A stretch of 64,000 nucleotides of DNA from Hydrogenophaga sp. BPS33 (GCF_009859475.1 NZ_CP044549.1:868001-932000); one strand, 5' to 3'. Shown: positions 51,902 through 60,732, numbered from the stretch's first letter. Notes: generated by a model not told the origin, from the letters alone. Made by a program: numbers and translations.

Positions 51902-52882
51902 ATGAGCATCAACCGCAGACAACTGATGACCGGCGTGGCCTCGGGCCTCGCGGTCTCTGCACTCCCGAGCCTGGCGCACGCCGCCGACTGGCCCACCAAG
52001 CCGGTGCGCATCATCGTGCCCTATGCTGCGGGCGGCTCGGCCGACGCGGTCTCGCGCATCTTTGGCCAACGCCTGTCGCAACGCATCGGCCAACCCGTGG
52101 TGGTGGAAAACCGCCCGGGTGCCGGCACCATCGTCGGCACCGACTACGCGTCCAAGCAGCCGCCCGATGGCCACACGCTGGTGTTCTCGGCCTCGGGGCT
52201 GCCGATCCTGCCGTCGAGCAACAAGAATTTCAAGCTCGACCTGAACAAGGACCTCACGCCGATCAGCGAGGTCGTGCGCGGTGGTTTCGTGGTGGTGTCC
52301 AACCCGAGCATGCCGTTTCGCACGCTGCCCGAAATGATCGCCTACGCCAAGCGCAACCCGGGCAAGCTGAGCTACGGCGCGGCCGGCCTGGGCACCAGCG
52401 TGCAGCTCACCGGCGAATACCTCAAGGCGCTCACGGGCACCTTCATGCTGTGCATTCCTTATGCCGGCAGCGCGCCCGCGCTCGCCGCCGTGTTGAGCAA
52501 CGAGGTCAACCTGTTCATCGACCCGGTCAACACCATCAAGCCGCATGTGGAATCCGGTCGCCTGGTGGGCCTGGTACAGACCAGCAAGCAGCGCTCGCCC
52601 AGCCTGCCGCAGGTGCCGACCTCGGCCGAAGTCGGTATGCCCAATTTCGACGTGACCTACTGGATGGGCTTTCACGCGCCCGGCGGCATGGCGCCCGACC
52701 TTGCCCGCACCATCAGCGGCCACTTCGCAGCGATCGCGCAGGAGCCGGAGACGCGCGATCGCCTGATCGGCATGGGCTTCGAGATCGCCGGCACCACGCC
52801 CGAGGCCTTCGGCAAGCTGGTGAACGACGACCAGAAGCGCTGGGCCAAGCTCATCCAGGACGCCAAGCTGAGCTTCAACTGA
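51902..52882 (+). CDS. Bug/TctC-family solute-binding protein with possible Tat signal, 326 aa
   Basis: N-terminus SINRRQLMTGVASGLAVSAL carries twin Arg followed by a hydrophobic core and an A-x-A site (AHAAD), so export by Tat is possible. The mature part has WPTKPVRIIVPYAAGGSADAVSR and VVVENRPGAGTIVG. AGGAG stands 8 bases before ATG 51902. Located between the thiolase-like gene (34 bases) and the SDR. Confidence 0.9.
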   Translation: MSINRRQLMTGVASGLAVSALPSLAHAADWPTKPVRIIVPYAAGGSADAVSRIFGQRLSQRIGQPVVVENRPGAGTIVGTDYASKQPPDGHTLVFSASGLPILPSSNKNFKLDLNKDLTPISEVVRGGFVVVSNPSMPFRTLPEMIAYAKRNPGKLSYGAAGLGTSVQLTGEYLKALTGTFMLCIPYAGSAPALAAVLSNEVNLFIDPVNTIKPHVESGRLVGLVQTSKQRSPSLPQVPTSAEVGMPNFDVTYWMGFHAPGGMAPDLARTISGHFAAIAQEPETRDRLIGMGFEIAGTTPEAFGKLVNDDQKRWAKLIQDAKLSFN

Positions 52883-52916
52883 TGTTTTGAATGTGAACGA
52901 GAAGCTGGATAACCCG

Positions 52917-53834
52917 ATGAGCAGCAGCGAACAACTATTGGCCGGCAAAGTGGCCGTCGTGACCGGCGGTGGCCGGGGCATTGGCCGAGAGGTGGCGCTG
53001 GCCATGGCCGCGCAAGGGGCGAGCGTGGTGGTGAACGACGTGGGCGCGGCCCTCTCGGGTGCCGCCGAAGAGGTGCGCCCGGCCGACGAAGTGGTGGCCG
53101 AGATCCAGGCCGCCGGTGGGCAGGCCGTGGCCAGCACCGACAGCGTGGCGCAGTGGGACTCGGCCCAACGCATCGTGCAGACCGCGGTCGACACCTTCGG
53201 CCGCGTCGACATCCTGGTGAACAACGCCGGCATCCTGCGCGACAACATCTTCCACAAGATGCAGCCCGAGGAATTCGAAGCCGTGATCCAGGTGCACCTG
53301 CTCGGCGGTTTCTACATGAGCCGCGCCGCCGCCGAACACTTTCGCCGGCAGGAAGGGGGCTCGTATGTGCACATGACGTCCACCGCCGGCCTGATCGGCA
53401 ACGTCGGCCAGGCCAACTACATGGCCGCGAAGATGGGCATCGTCGGTCTCTCGCGCGCCTTGTCGCAAGACCTGCAGCGCTTCAACATCCGCTCCAACTG
53501 CATCGCGCCGTTTGCCGACACGCGCATGACGCGCAGCGTGGTCGTGAAGGAAGCGCTGCGCGAGGCGCGCGACAAGCGCATCAGCGCCTGGCGCCCGCAA
53601 GGCATTGCAGAGCTCTCGGTGGCCCTTTGTTCGGATGCCTGCAAGGACATCAGCGGCCAGATCTTCGGCGCGCGCGGTGGCGAGGTGTTCGTGTTCAGCC
53701 AGCCGCGCCCGGTGCGCTCGGTGCACAAGGACGGTGGCTGGACGGCCGAAGGTTTGTCGAAAGTGCTGCCGAAATTCCAGTCGGTGTACGCGCCCGTCAG
53801 CGAGATCGTCATGACCTGGGACTCGATCGAGTAG
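52917..53834 (+). CDS. SDR, MFE-2-type 3-hydroxyacyl-CoA dehydrogenase-like, 305 aa
   Basis: Paralogue of 15897-16820: VTGGGRGIGREVALAMA, VVVNDVG, ILVNNAGILRDNIF, HMTSTAGLIG and NYMAAKMG (YxxxK). The start is uncertain: ATG 52917 begins the conserved part; TTG 52887 and GTG 52893 are in-frame alternatives without ribosome sites. Oxidises the product of an R-specific hydratase in the same cassette (inference). Confidence 0.88.
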   Translation: MSSSEQLLAGKVAVVTGGGRGIGREVALAMAAQGASVVVNDVGAALSGAAEEVRPADEVVAEIQAAGGQAVASTDSVAQWDSAQRIVQTAVDTFGRVDILVNNAGILRDNIFHKMQPEEFEAVIQVHLLGGFYMSRAAAEHFRRQEGGSYVHMTSTAGLIGNVGQANYMAAKMGIVGLSRALSQDLQRFNIRSNCIAPFADTRMTRSVVVKEALREARDKRISAWRPQGIAELSVALCSDACKDISGQIFGARGGEVFVFSQPRPVRSVHKDGGWTAEGLSKVLPKFQSVYAPVSEIVMTWDSIE

Positions 53835-53837
53835 GCC

Positions 53838-55019
53838 ATGCAACTGCGTCTCAGCGACAGCGACCTGGCGTTTCGCGACCAGGTCCGCGCCTTCCTGTCC
53901 CGTGCGCTGCCGGCCGATCTGCGCGACAAGGTTCTGCTTGAACAGCGGCTCTCGCGCGATGACCTCGCGCGGTGGCACCGCATCCTCGACGACCAGGCCT
54001 GGGCCGCGCCCGCCTGGCCGGTGAAATGGGGCGGCACCGGCTGGACCGGTCTGCAGCAGAACATCTTCCGAGAAGAAATGGCCGCCGCGTTCGCGCCCGA
54101 GCCGTTGGTGCAGAACATCAACCTCGCCGGCCCGCTCATCGCCAACTTCGGCAACGAGGCGCAGAAGGCGTTTTTTCTGCCGGCCGTGCGCCGCCTGGAC
54201 ATCTGGTTCTCGCAAGGTTTCTCCGAACCCGGCGCGGGCTCGGACCTGGCCTCGCTGCGCACGCGTGCTCGTCTGGAGGGTGATCGCTACGTGGTCGACG
54301 GGCAGAAGATCTGGTCGACCGATGCGCAGTTGTCCGACTGGATGTTCTGCCTCGTGCGCACCGCTCAGGAAGCGCGGCCGCAGAAGGGTCTGACGTTTCT
54401 GCTCATCGACATGAGGACGCCCGGCATCACCGTGCGGCCGATTCCCACCATCGATGGCGACCACTACCTCAACGAAGTTTTCTTCGATGGCGTCGAGGTG
54501 CCTGCCGACAACCTGTTGGGCGAGGAAGGGCGCGGCTGGGACTATGCGCGTTCGCTGCTGGCGCACGAGCGCATCGGCATTGCACGCACCGCGTTGACCC
54601 GCCGCCGCTTGCGCCGCGCGCGCCACCTGGCCGAGCAGATCGAGGCGCAAGGCGACGGGCTGGCCGCGCGCGACTTCCGTCTGCGCATCGCCGCGCTGGA
54701 AGTGGAATTGCGCGCGCTGGAGATGACCGCGCTGCGCGCCATACAGGCCGATGGCACGGGCGGGCCCGACCCTTCGGTGCTCAAGCTCAAGGGCACCGAG
54801 CTGCAGCAGGCCAGCACCGAACTGCTGGTCGAACTCGGCGGCCCGCTGGCCATGGTGCGCCAGACCGAATGGCTGCTGGGCGAGCGCGAGCACAGCCTGG
54901 CGCCGACCGACACCGCCGCTGCCACGGCCACCTATTTCCAGTTGCGCGCGGCCTCCATCTACGGCGGCAGCAACGAGATCCAGCGGAACATCCTGGCGCG
55001 AAAACTGCTGGCGAACTGA
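53838..55019 (+). CDS. Acyl-CoA dehydrogenase, large/partner A subunit, 393 aa
   Basis: FadE26-like: FSQGFSEPGAGSDLASLRTRA, YVVDGQKIWST, LLGEEGRGWDYARSLLAHER and the C-terminal IYGGSNEIQRNILARKLL. Gly replaces the MCAD Glu376. Three bases after the SDR stop. Paired with 55031-56137. The closest large subunit in the window is 13669-14826, consistent with whole-cassette duplication. Confidence 0.93.
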   Translation: MQLRLSDSDLAFRDQVRAFLSRALPADLRDKVLLEQRLSRDDLARWHRILDDQAWAAPAWPVKWGGTGWTGLQQNIFREEMAAAFAPEPLVQNINLAGPLIANFGNEAQKAFFLPAVRRLDIWFSQGFSEPGAGSDLASLRTRARLEGDRYVVDGQKIWSTDAQLSDWMFCLVRTAQEARPQKGLTFLLIDMRTPGITVRPIPTIDGDHYLNEVFFDGVEVPADNLLGEEGRGWDYARSLLAHERIGIARTALTRRRLRRARHLAEQIEAQGDGLAARDFRLRIAALEVELRALEMTALRAIQADGTGGPDPSVLKLKGTELQQASTELLVELGGPLAMVRQTEWLLGEREHSLAPTDTAAATATYFQLRAASIYGGSNEIQRNILARKLLAN

Positions 55020-55030
55020 ATGCTTTTCAC

Positions 55031-56137
55031 ATGAACTTCGAACTCGATGAAGGCCAGCGCCTGCTGAAAAAGTCGCTGGAACGTTGGGCCCGCGAGGCCT
55101 ACGACGCACCGAGCCGCCAGCGCAGCACCACCGACCCGCAAGGTTGGCGGCATGCCGTGTGGCAGGAAATGGCAGGGCTCGGCCTGTACGGCGTGGGGCT
55201 CGACGAAGCCCACGGCGGCCTGGGCGGTGGCGCGGCCGATCTCATGCTCGCCACGCAGGCCCTGGGTGGCGCGCTCGTGGTCGAGCCCTGGCGCGCCACC
55301 GTGTGGTGTGCCCGCGCGTTGAGCGTGCTGGGCACGCCGGTGCAGCAAACGCAGTGGCTTGCCCAGCTCGTGGAAGGCCGATCGCTCATGGCCTGGGCGC
55401 ACGCCGAGCCGGGGGGACGCACGCCGTCGTCGCCGGTGCACACGCGTGCCCAACGCGTGCCCGAAGGTTGGCGGCTCGATGGCCAGAAGGTGCTGGTGCA
55501 GCACGGCGAGGCGGCCGATACCTTGCTCGTTTCCGCGACCACCGAGAGCGGCGGCGTGGCCTTGTTCTTCGTGCCCGCCGACAGCGCAGGTCTGGTGCGG
55601 CGCGGCTACCGCACCCACGACGACCTGCCCAACGCCGACCTGCGCCTGCAGTCCGTGGTGGTGGGCGAGGGTGCGCTGTTGGGTGAGACCGAAGACGCGG
55701 GCGCGGCCATCTCGGCGATCGAGCGGCTGGGTGTCGTGCTGGCCACGGCCGAGGCGGTCGGGCTGATGCGCGAGTTGCTCGCCCTGACCCTGGAGCACCT
55801 GCGCACACGCCAGCAGTTCGGCGCGCCGCTGGCGAGCTTTCAGGTGTTGCAGCACCGCGCGGTGGACATGGCCGTGGCGGTGGAGCAGACCGAGAGCATG
55901 GCCTTGCTGGCGGCGCTCTCGCTCGACGAAGACGCCGATGGCCTGGCCACGGCCCTCTCGCAGGCCAAGGTGCAATGCAACCAGGCACTGCGCCTGGTGG
56001 GGCAGCAATCGGTGCAGTTGCACGGTGCCATGGGCATCACCGAGGAAAGCCGCATCGGCGTGCTGTTCCGCCGCGCGACGGTGCTGGAGAGCGAGTGCGG
56101 CAGCACCGCGTACCACCTGGGTTGCCTGGCGGGCTGA
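55031..56137 (+). CDS. Acyl-CoA dehydrogenase, small/partner B subunit, 368 aa
   Basis: MNFELDEGQRLLKKSLERWA, GLDEAHGGLGGGAAD, RQQFGAPLASFQVLQHRAVDMA and QLHGAMGITEESRIG; no C-terminal catalytic tail. ATG 55031 gives a normal start; the frame extends further left but that part is antiphase to the large subunit. Last gene of the duplicated cassette. Confidence 0.88.
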   Translation: MNFELDEGQRLLKKSLERWAREAYDAPSRQRSTTDPQGWRHAVWQEMAGLGLYGVGLDEAHGGLGGGAADLMLATQALGGALVVEPWRATVWCARALSVLGTPVQQTQWLAQLVEGRSLMAWAHAEPGGRTPSSPVHTRAQRVPEGWRLDGQKVLVQHGEAADTLLVSATTESGGVALFFVPADSAGLVRRGYRTHDDLPNADLRLQSVVVGEGALLGETEDAGAAISAIERLGVVLATAEAVGLMRELLALTLEHLRTRQQFGAPLASFQVLQHRAVDMAVAVEQTESMALLAALSLDEDADGLATALSQAKVQCNQALRLVGQQSVQLHGAMGITEESRIGVLFRRATVLESECGSTAYHLGCLAG

Positions 56138-56146
56138 TGCGCGGGC

Positions 56147-57187
56147 ATGCCAGAATCCGGCATGCCCGCCACGCCACCGACCGCTGCCCAGGCGCCAGAG
56201 AGCGCCACCACCGCGCTCTACCGGGCGGCCTTGGGTCCGGTGAACATCGCGCGCTATCTGGCGGTGTTCGAGCGTTTTGACGAAGCGGGCCGGACCAGCC
56301 CGGCATGGAACGCCGCGGCCGGGCTTCTCACGGTCAACTGGATGGTGTTCCGCCAGCTCTGGGGCGCAGCGCTGGCGTACGTGGCGTGCGTCGGCGCTCT
56401 GCTGCTGCTGATCCTGGGCCTGGGGCGCCACATTCTTCAATGGCCTGCGGCGGTCGAGTGGGGGCTGCTGGTGGCGCTGGGGCTGCTGAGCATTTTGATT
56501 CCGGGCGCCTATGGGAATGCCATCCTGCACGCCGATGCGCGTCGGCGCATCACGCACGCGGTGCGCGCGGCGAAGACGGTGCGCGAAGCCTGTGCCGCGC
56601 TCGAAGAAAAGGCAAGCACGGCACGGCGCCGCTGGGGCCTGGCGCTGCTCAACGGGTTGGCCCTGGCGGCCGTGTTGGTGGGCAGTGCCGTCTGGGATCT
56701 GCCGTGGCGCAAACCGGTGGTGGACCGGAACACGGTGACCCTTGCCTCCCCGCCGGCCGTGGCGGAGCCTGTGGCTGCGGCCGATGCGGTGATCGAATCG
56801 GCCGTGGCGCCATCGAAGTCGCCGCCGCCACCGACGCCAGAGCCACCGTCGCCGGTGGTCCAGACGCAGGCGCCGTCCACACCGGAGCCGTCGTCGGCGC
56901 CGGAGCCCGCACCGCGCGCCGCGACCGCGCCCACCCGTGCGCCTGCTGCCCCCGCCGCACAGGCCCATGGCATCAACGTCGGTTTGTTTGCCGACAAGGC
57001 CAATGCCGAGAGGGCCCAGGCGCGTCTGGTGGAAGCGGGCATCCCGGCCATTCTGCAAACGGTGGACTCGCCCAGGGGCGAACTCACGCGGGTGCGCGTG
57101 GGGCCCTTTGGCAACCGTGCGCAGGCCGACGACATGGCCGCGCGCATCCGTGCCCTGGGCCTGGACGCGGTGGTGTTTCGGCCATGA
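56147..57187 (+). CDS. Inner-membrane protein with C-terminal SPOR domain, 346 aa
   Basis: Hydrophobic segments at about 71-92, 105-124 and 163-183, an Ala/Pro-rich linker (about 195-270, many PPPP and PAP units) and a C-terminal SPOR-like domain (INVGLFADKANAERAQARLVEAG ... RVRVGPFGNRAQAD). SPOR domains bind denuded peptidoglycan at septa. Overall layout resembles DUF2628/SPOR membrane proteins. It is unrelated to catabolism and sits just after the cassette, possibly the border of the catabolic island. Confidence 0.85.
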   Translation: MPESGMPATPPTAAQAPESATTALYRAALGPVNIARYLAVFERFDEAGRTSPAWNAAAGLLTVNWMVFRQLWGAALAYVACVGALLLLILGLGRHILQWPAAVEWGLLVALGLLSILIPGAYGNAILHADARRRITHAVRAAKTVREACAALEEKASTARRRWGLALLNGLALAAVLVGSAVWDLPWRKPVVDRNTVTLASPPAVAEPVAAADAVIESAVAPSKSPPPPTPEPPSPVVQTQAPSTPEPSSAPEPAPRAATAPTRAPAAPAAQAHGINVGLFADKANAERAQARLVEAGIPAILQTVDSPRGELTRVRVGPFGNRAQADDMAARIRALGLDAVVFRP

Positions 57188-57235
57188 AGAGTGGCGCATG
57201 TTCTTGAGCATGCAGGCGGTGCATCTTTCGTCAGG

Positions 57236-57729
57236 GTGATGCACTTCGACTGCAGGGCTACGGCCTGTCCAACATCGAGCACCAGGTACCCGTGCGGGCC
57301 GACACGGTGTTCCAGTCTGGCTCGCTGGGCAAGATGTTCACCGCCGCTGCGCCGTTATCTGCCCGACGCGCCGCCTTCCTGGCAGGCCATCATCTGCGGC
57401 ATTTGCTCAACCACACCTCGGGTTTGGGCGAGCCGCCTCTGGAGCTGCAGCGCGAGTACCGAGACGACGAGTTGGTGGCGCTGATCACCCAGACGCCCGC
57501 CCGCTTCGAGCCGGGGCAACGTTGGGAATACAGCAACGCGGGCTATGCGCTGCTGGGGCACGGTGGGACCTGGCAAGGCTTCAAGACCGAGATGCGGCGT
57601 TACGACAAGGACGGCGTCACCTTCGTGGTGCTCGCCAATGCCACCCACGCCGACGTCGAGCATCTGCTGCAAGGTGTGGCAGAGCGCTACGACGCGCGCC
57701 ACCACGTGCAATCGCCGCAGCCCCGCTGA
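57236..57729 (+). pseudogene. Decayed serine beta-lactamase/PBP-like (beta-lactamase class C family) gene
   Basis: Remnants of the family: GYGLSNIEHQVPV, the SxxK box SGSLGKMFTA, RYLPDAPPSWQAI, RHLLNHTSGLGEP, the YxN box WEYSNAGYALLG and an HGG box (LGHGGTWQGF). These lie in different frames: SGSLGK and HLLNHTSG share one frame, but RYLPDAPPSWQAI is in another. The region between YxN and HGG, normally about 100 residues or more, is missing, as are the N-terminus and signal peptide. A non-functional relic. Confidence 0.8.
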
Positions 57730-57954
57730 GCCGTTGCGCGCCTGGCGCGAGCGCCTCCCGCACGCCGGGCGCCACCCTCCATAAGCTGCCGGTATTGCCC
57801 ATCAGATATCGGTATTTCCTTTTCGGAATTCGCCCTTCTACACTTCGTGTCGGGCCTGAGATGATTTCGCCATATTCAAATAATTAATGCGTCGTTCCAT
57901 AGAGAACGGGCTCTCGCTACATTGCGAGTTTTTTTCTTTCCGGAGACACTATCC
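57730..57954. promoter_or_regulatory. Upstream region of the organosulfur cluster
   Basis: 225 bases, distinctly AT-richer than surrounding coding DNA (around 57800-57905), typical of a promoter. Includes the leader hairpin with T-run described separately, followed directly by the GGAG ribosome site for the binding-protein gene. No clear -35/-10 was assigned. Confidence 0.5.
57913..57935 (+). terminator. Short hairpin followed by seven T (possible leader terminator)
   Basis: CTCGC (57913-57917), six-base loop TACATT, GCGAG (57924-57928), then T7. A 5-base GC-rich stem with a T-run fits a weak intrinsic terminator, placed in the leader just upstream of the GGAG site for 57955. It could attenuate the operon or end transcription from upstream; the stem is short. 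Confidence 0.45.
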
Positions 57955-58980
57955 ATGTACGAAATGAATTCGTTCAATTTCTTGGCTGATGGCTATCGTC
58001 AGCACCGTCGCCATATTCTTATGGGTGGAATTGCATTGGCAGTTTCTGCCATGGGCGCGCCGCATGCCATGGCGCAGGAAGCGTATCCGGCTCGGCCGGT
58101 GACTCTGCTGATTCCCTACACCGCCGGCGGTGGCAGCGACAACCTGGGCCGCCTGATGGCCACCGGGCTGGCGCGCAAGCTGGGCGGCACCTTCGTGGTG
58201 GAGAACAAGCCCGGCGGCAGCACCAACCTGGGCAATGAACTCGTCGCCCGCGCCAAACCCGATGGCTACACGCTGTTGCTCGGGCAGGTGACGATGTCGA
58301 TCAATCCTTCGCTCTACAAACAATTGCGTTACGACGTTGCCAAGGATTTTGTGCCGGTCATTTACTTCGGCAGCGCTCCGGTGGTGCTGGTGACGTCGCC
58401 GAATTCGAAATCCACGACACTCAATGGCCTGATGGCGGAAATCAAGGCCAATCCCGGAAAAATGAATTTCGGCTCTGGCGGGGTCGGTACCTCGGTGCAT
58501 TTGGCGGGCGAATTGTTCAAATCCAAAGCCCAGGTCGATATGACGCACGTGGCCTATCGTGGCAGCAGCCAGATGGTTGCCGATTTGATTGGCGGGCAAA
58601 TCCAGATGATCTTCAACACCGCGCCGTCGGTGGTGCCCTTCATCAAGGCGGGCCAGTTGCGGGCCATTGCCGTCACCGGCGCCAAACGCCTGGCCGACCT
58701 GCCGGACGTGCCCACCTTCGCCGAGGCCGGCATGCCCTCGTTCGACGCGCCGTCCTGGTATGGCCTGATGGCACCGGCCGGCACGCCGCCGGCCATCGTG
58801 GCCCGGCTCAACCAGGCGCTCAACGAGGTACTCAAGGAGCCCGCCACGCTGGAGCGCTTGCGCCAGCTCGGCGTCGATCCGGTGGGCGGCACGTCGCGCC
58901 AGTTTGCCGACTTCATGGCGCAGCAGCAGGACACCTGGGCCAAGGTGATTCGCGACGCCAGCATTTCGATCGACGAGTGA
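57955..58980 (+). CDS. Bug/TctC-family solute-binding protein, 341 aa
   Basis: Longer N-terminus than usual (MYEMNSFNFLADGYRQHRRH, then signal core ILMGGIALAVSAMGAP and HAMAQE). Mature part YPARPVTLLIPYTAGGGSDNLGRL, FVVENKPGGSTNLG and GGVGTSVHLAGELF. ATG 57955 with GGAG 11 bases before; ATG 57964 also possible. First gene of the sulfur-like operon; 19 bases before the rhodanese. Confidence 0.9.
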   Translation: MYEMNSFNFLADGYRQHRRHILMGGIALAVSAMGAPHAMAQEAYPARPVTLLIPYTAGGGSDNLGRLMATGLARKLGGTFVVENKPGGSTNLGNELVARAKPDGYTLLLGQVTMSINPSLYKQLRYDVAKDFVPVIYFGSAPVVLVTSPNSKSTTLNGLMAEIKANPGKMNFGSGGVGTSVHLAGELFKSKAQVDMTHVAYRGSSQMVADLIGGQIQMIFNTAPSVVPFIKAGQLRAIAVTGAKRLADLPDVPTFAEAGMPSFDAPSWYGLMAPAGTPPAIVARLNQALNEVLKEPATLERLRQLGVDPVGGTSRQFADFMAQQQDTWAKVIRDASISIDE

Positions 58981-58999
58981 GTGGCCACCCAGGAACCGC

Positions 59000-60715
59000 A
59001 TGCGAGAGATGGCTATCTTGAAACCATTTGAACTGAAGGCGCGGCTGGACCAACCAGCCGAGCTGGCTCTGATCGACGTGAGCGAAGAAGGCGAGTTCGG
59101 CCTGGGCCATTTGTTTCGCGCGGTCAACGTGCCTTACAGCCGCCTGGAGCTGTTGATCCGCCCGCTGGTGCCGCGGTTGTCCTGCCCGATCGTGCTGGTG
59201 GACCATGGCAACGGCATCGCCTCCCTGGCGGCCCAAAGGCTGCGGGCGATGGGGTATGGCGCCATCGAGATCCTGGACGGCGGCACGGCAGGCTGGGCGC
59301 ACGCCGGGTACCAGTTGTTCCATGGGGTCTATGTGCCCAGCAAGGCTTTTGGCGAGTGGGTGGAGCACGAGTTCGACACGCCATCGATCGATGCGCACAC
59401 GCTCTCCGCGCTGCTGGAGGGGAACGAGGACGTGGTGGTGCTGGACCCGCGAACGGTCGCCGAACACGCGGTGCGCCATGTGCCTGGCGCCATCGCCTGC
59501 CCCGGTGCGGAGCTGCTCTACCGCTTCGGTGATCTCGTGCCTTCACCGCAGACGCTGGTGGTGGTGGCCTGCGGCGGGCGCACGCGCGGCATCATGGGTG
59601 CTCAATCCCTGATCACCGCCGGCGTGCCCAACCGGGTGGTCGCTCTGGCCGATGGCAACCACGGCTGGACGCTCGCGGGCCTGGCGCTCGAAGAAGGGCT
59701 TCAGCGCGCTTATGGTCGGGCCAGCGCGCAAGGCGCATCGATGGCACGCGAGCGTGCCGATGCGGTGCTGCGGCGGTACCGCATTCCTGTCGTGGACCGT
59801 GACATCCTCGCGCAATGGCTGCGAGACAACGACTCGGGCGAGCGCAGCACCTTTGCCTTTGACATTCGCGCGCACGACGAGTACCAGGCGGCGCACCTGC
59901 CCGGCACGCGCAGCGCGCCGGGTGGTCAGCTGATCCAGGCCACGGACCAATGGGTCGGCACACTGGGCGCACGCATCGTGCTGGTGGACGACGATGGTGT
60001 GCGCGCGGTCCTCACCGCTTACTGGATGGGCCTGATGGGATGGGACGTGCATGTGTTGCGCGACCATGGGACCGCCACAGGGGCAACGCACCACGACGCG
60101 GCGTCGGCAGCGGCGGGCAAGTCGGCCGCGATAACCGCCGACATGGCCGCCGACATGGCCGCACGTGTCGTGCGCGAAGCGCGCCGTGCCGAGGTGCGCG
60201 CCGAAGAGATCGAGCCGTCGCTCGCCGCGCAACAGCTGACGCGGGGCGCACTGGCCGTGTCGGTGGACAGCAGTGCGGATTATCTGAGCCGCCATCCGCG
60301 TGGCGCTCTCTGGGCCAACCGGGCGCGCCTTGGCCCGGTGGTGGAGGCCGCGAAGTCCACCTCGGCGCTGCTGCTGTTTTCGGTCGACGGCGAGAGTGCC
60401 CACCTGGCCGCGCTCGACCTGCAGGAACGGCTGGGTGCATCAGGGCCCGCGGTGCAGGTGGTGCGTGGCGGGATGGAGGCCTGGATCGAAGCGGGTCTGC
60501 CCGTGGACGCCGCGCCCGAGGACCGGCTGGCGCAGGCCGATCGCATCGACACCCTGTACTGGGCGCACGACCGCCGGCGTGGCAACCTGGAGGCCATGCG
60601 CACCTATCTGGAGTGGGAAAAACACCTGCTCGCGCAAATGGCCGCCGATGGTGTGCAGTTCACGTCGAGCGCGCGGGACGAGCGGCCGGTGACGTCGGCC
60701 ATGACCAAGGATTGA
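59000..60715 (+). CDS. Four-domain rhodanese-like protein, one active Cys, 571 aa
   Basis: Four tandem rhodanese domains: about 1-110, 130-245, 265-360 and 400-520. Only domain 2 has the persulfide Cys (Cys191 in VVACGGRTRG). The active-site loops of domains 1, 3 and 4 read LVDHGNG, LVDDDGV and FSVDGE, lacking Cys. Sulfurtransferase activity by domain 2 with regulatory or scaffold inactive domains is likely. Adjacent to a thiol-dioxygenase-like cupin and CysB-like regulator, suggesting handling of sulfane sulfur or thiosulfate (inference). Confidence 0.88.
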   Translation: MREMAILKPFELKARLDQPAELALIDVSEEGEFGLGHLFRAVNVPYSRLELLIRPLVPRLSCPIVLVDHGNGIASLAAQRLRAMGYGAIEILDGGTAGWAHAGYQLFHGVYVPSKAFGEWVEHEFDTPSIDAHTLSALLEGNEDVVVLDPRTVAEHAVRHVPGAIACPGAELLYRFGDLVPSPQTLVVVACGGRTRGIMGAQSLITAGVPNRVVALADGNHGWTLAGLALEEGLQRAYGRASAQGASMARERADAVLRRYRIPVVDRDILAQWLRDNDSGERSTFAFDIRAHDEYQAAHLPGTRSAPGGQLIQATDQWVGTLGARIVLVDDDGVRAVLTAYWMGLMGWDVHVLRDHGTATGATHHDAASAAAGKSAAITADMAADMAARVVREARRAEVRAEEIEPSLAAQQLTRGALAVSVDSSADYLSRHPRGALWANRARLGPVVEAAKSTSALLLFSVDGESAHLAALDLQERLGASGPAVQVVRGGMEAWIEAGLPVDAAPEDRLAQADRIDTLYWAHDRRRGNLEAMRTYLEWEKHLLAQMAADGVQFTSSARDERPVTSAMTKD

Positions 60716-60732
60716 GAAAGAAGGACCAAGAC

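Noticed and set aside
10038..56137. Complete steroid degradation locus
   Set aside because: Cassette enzymes resemble steroid side-chain enzymes, but no 3-ketosteroid dehydrogenase, ring A/B cleavage (HsaC-like) or related genes are present.
59950..60732. In-frame extension of the DLH-like gene to the left
   Set aside because: It overlaps the rhodanese in another frame, with Gly/Arg-rich sequence and no homology; ATG 60733 gives the normal family start.
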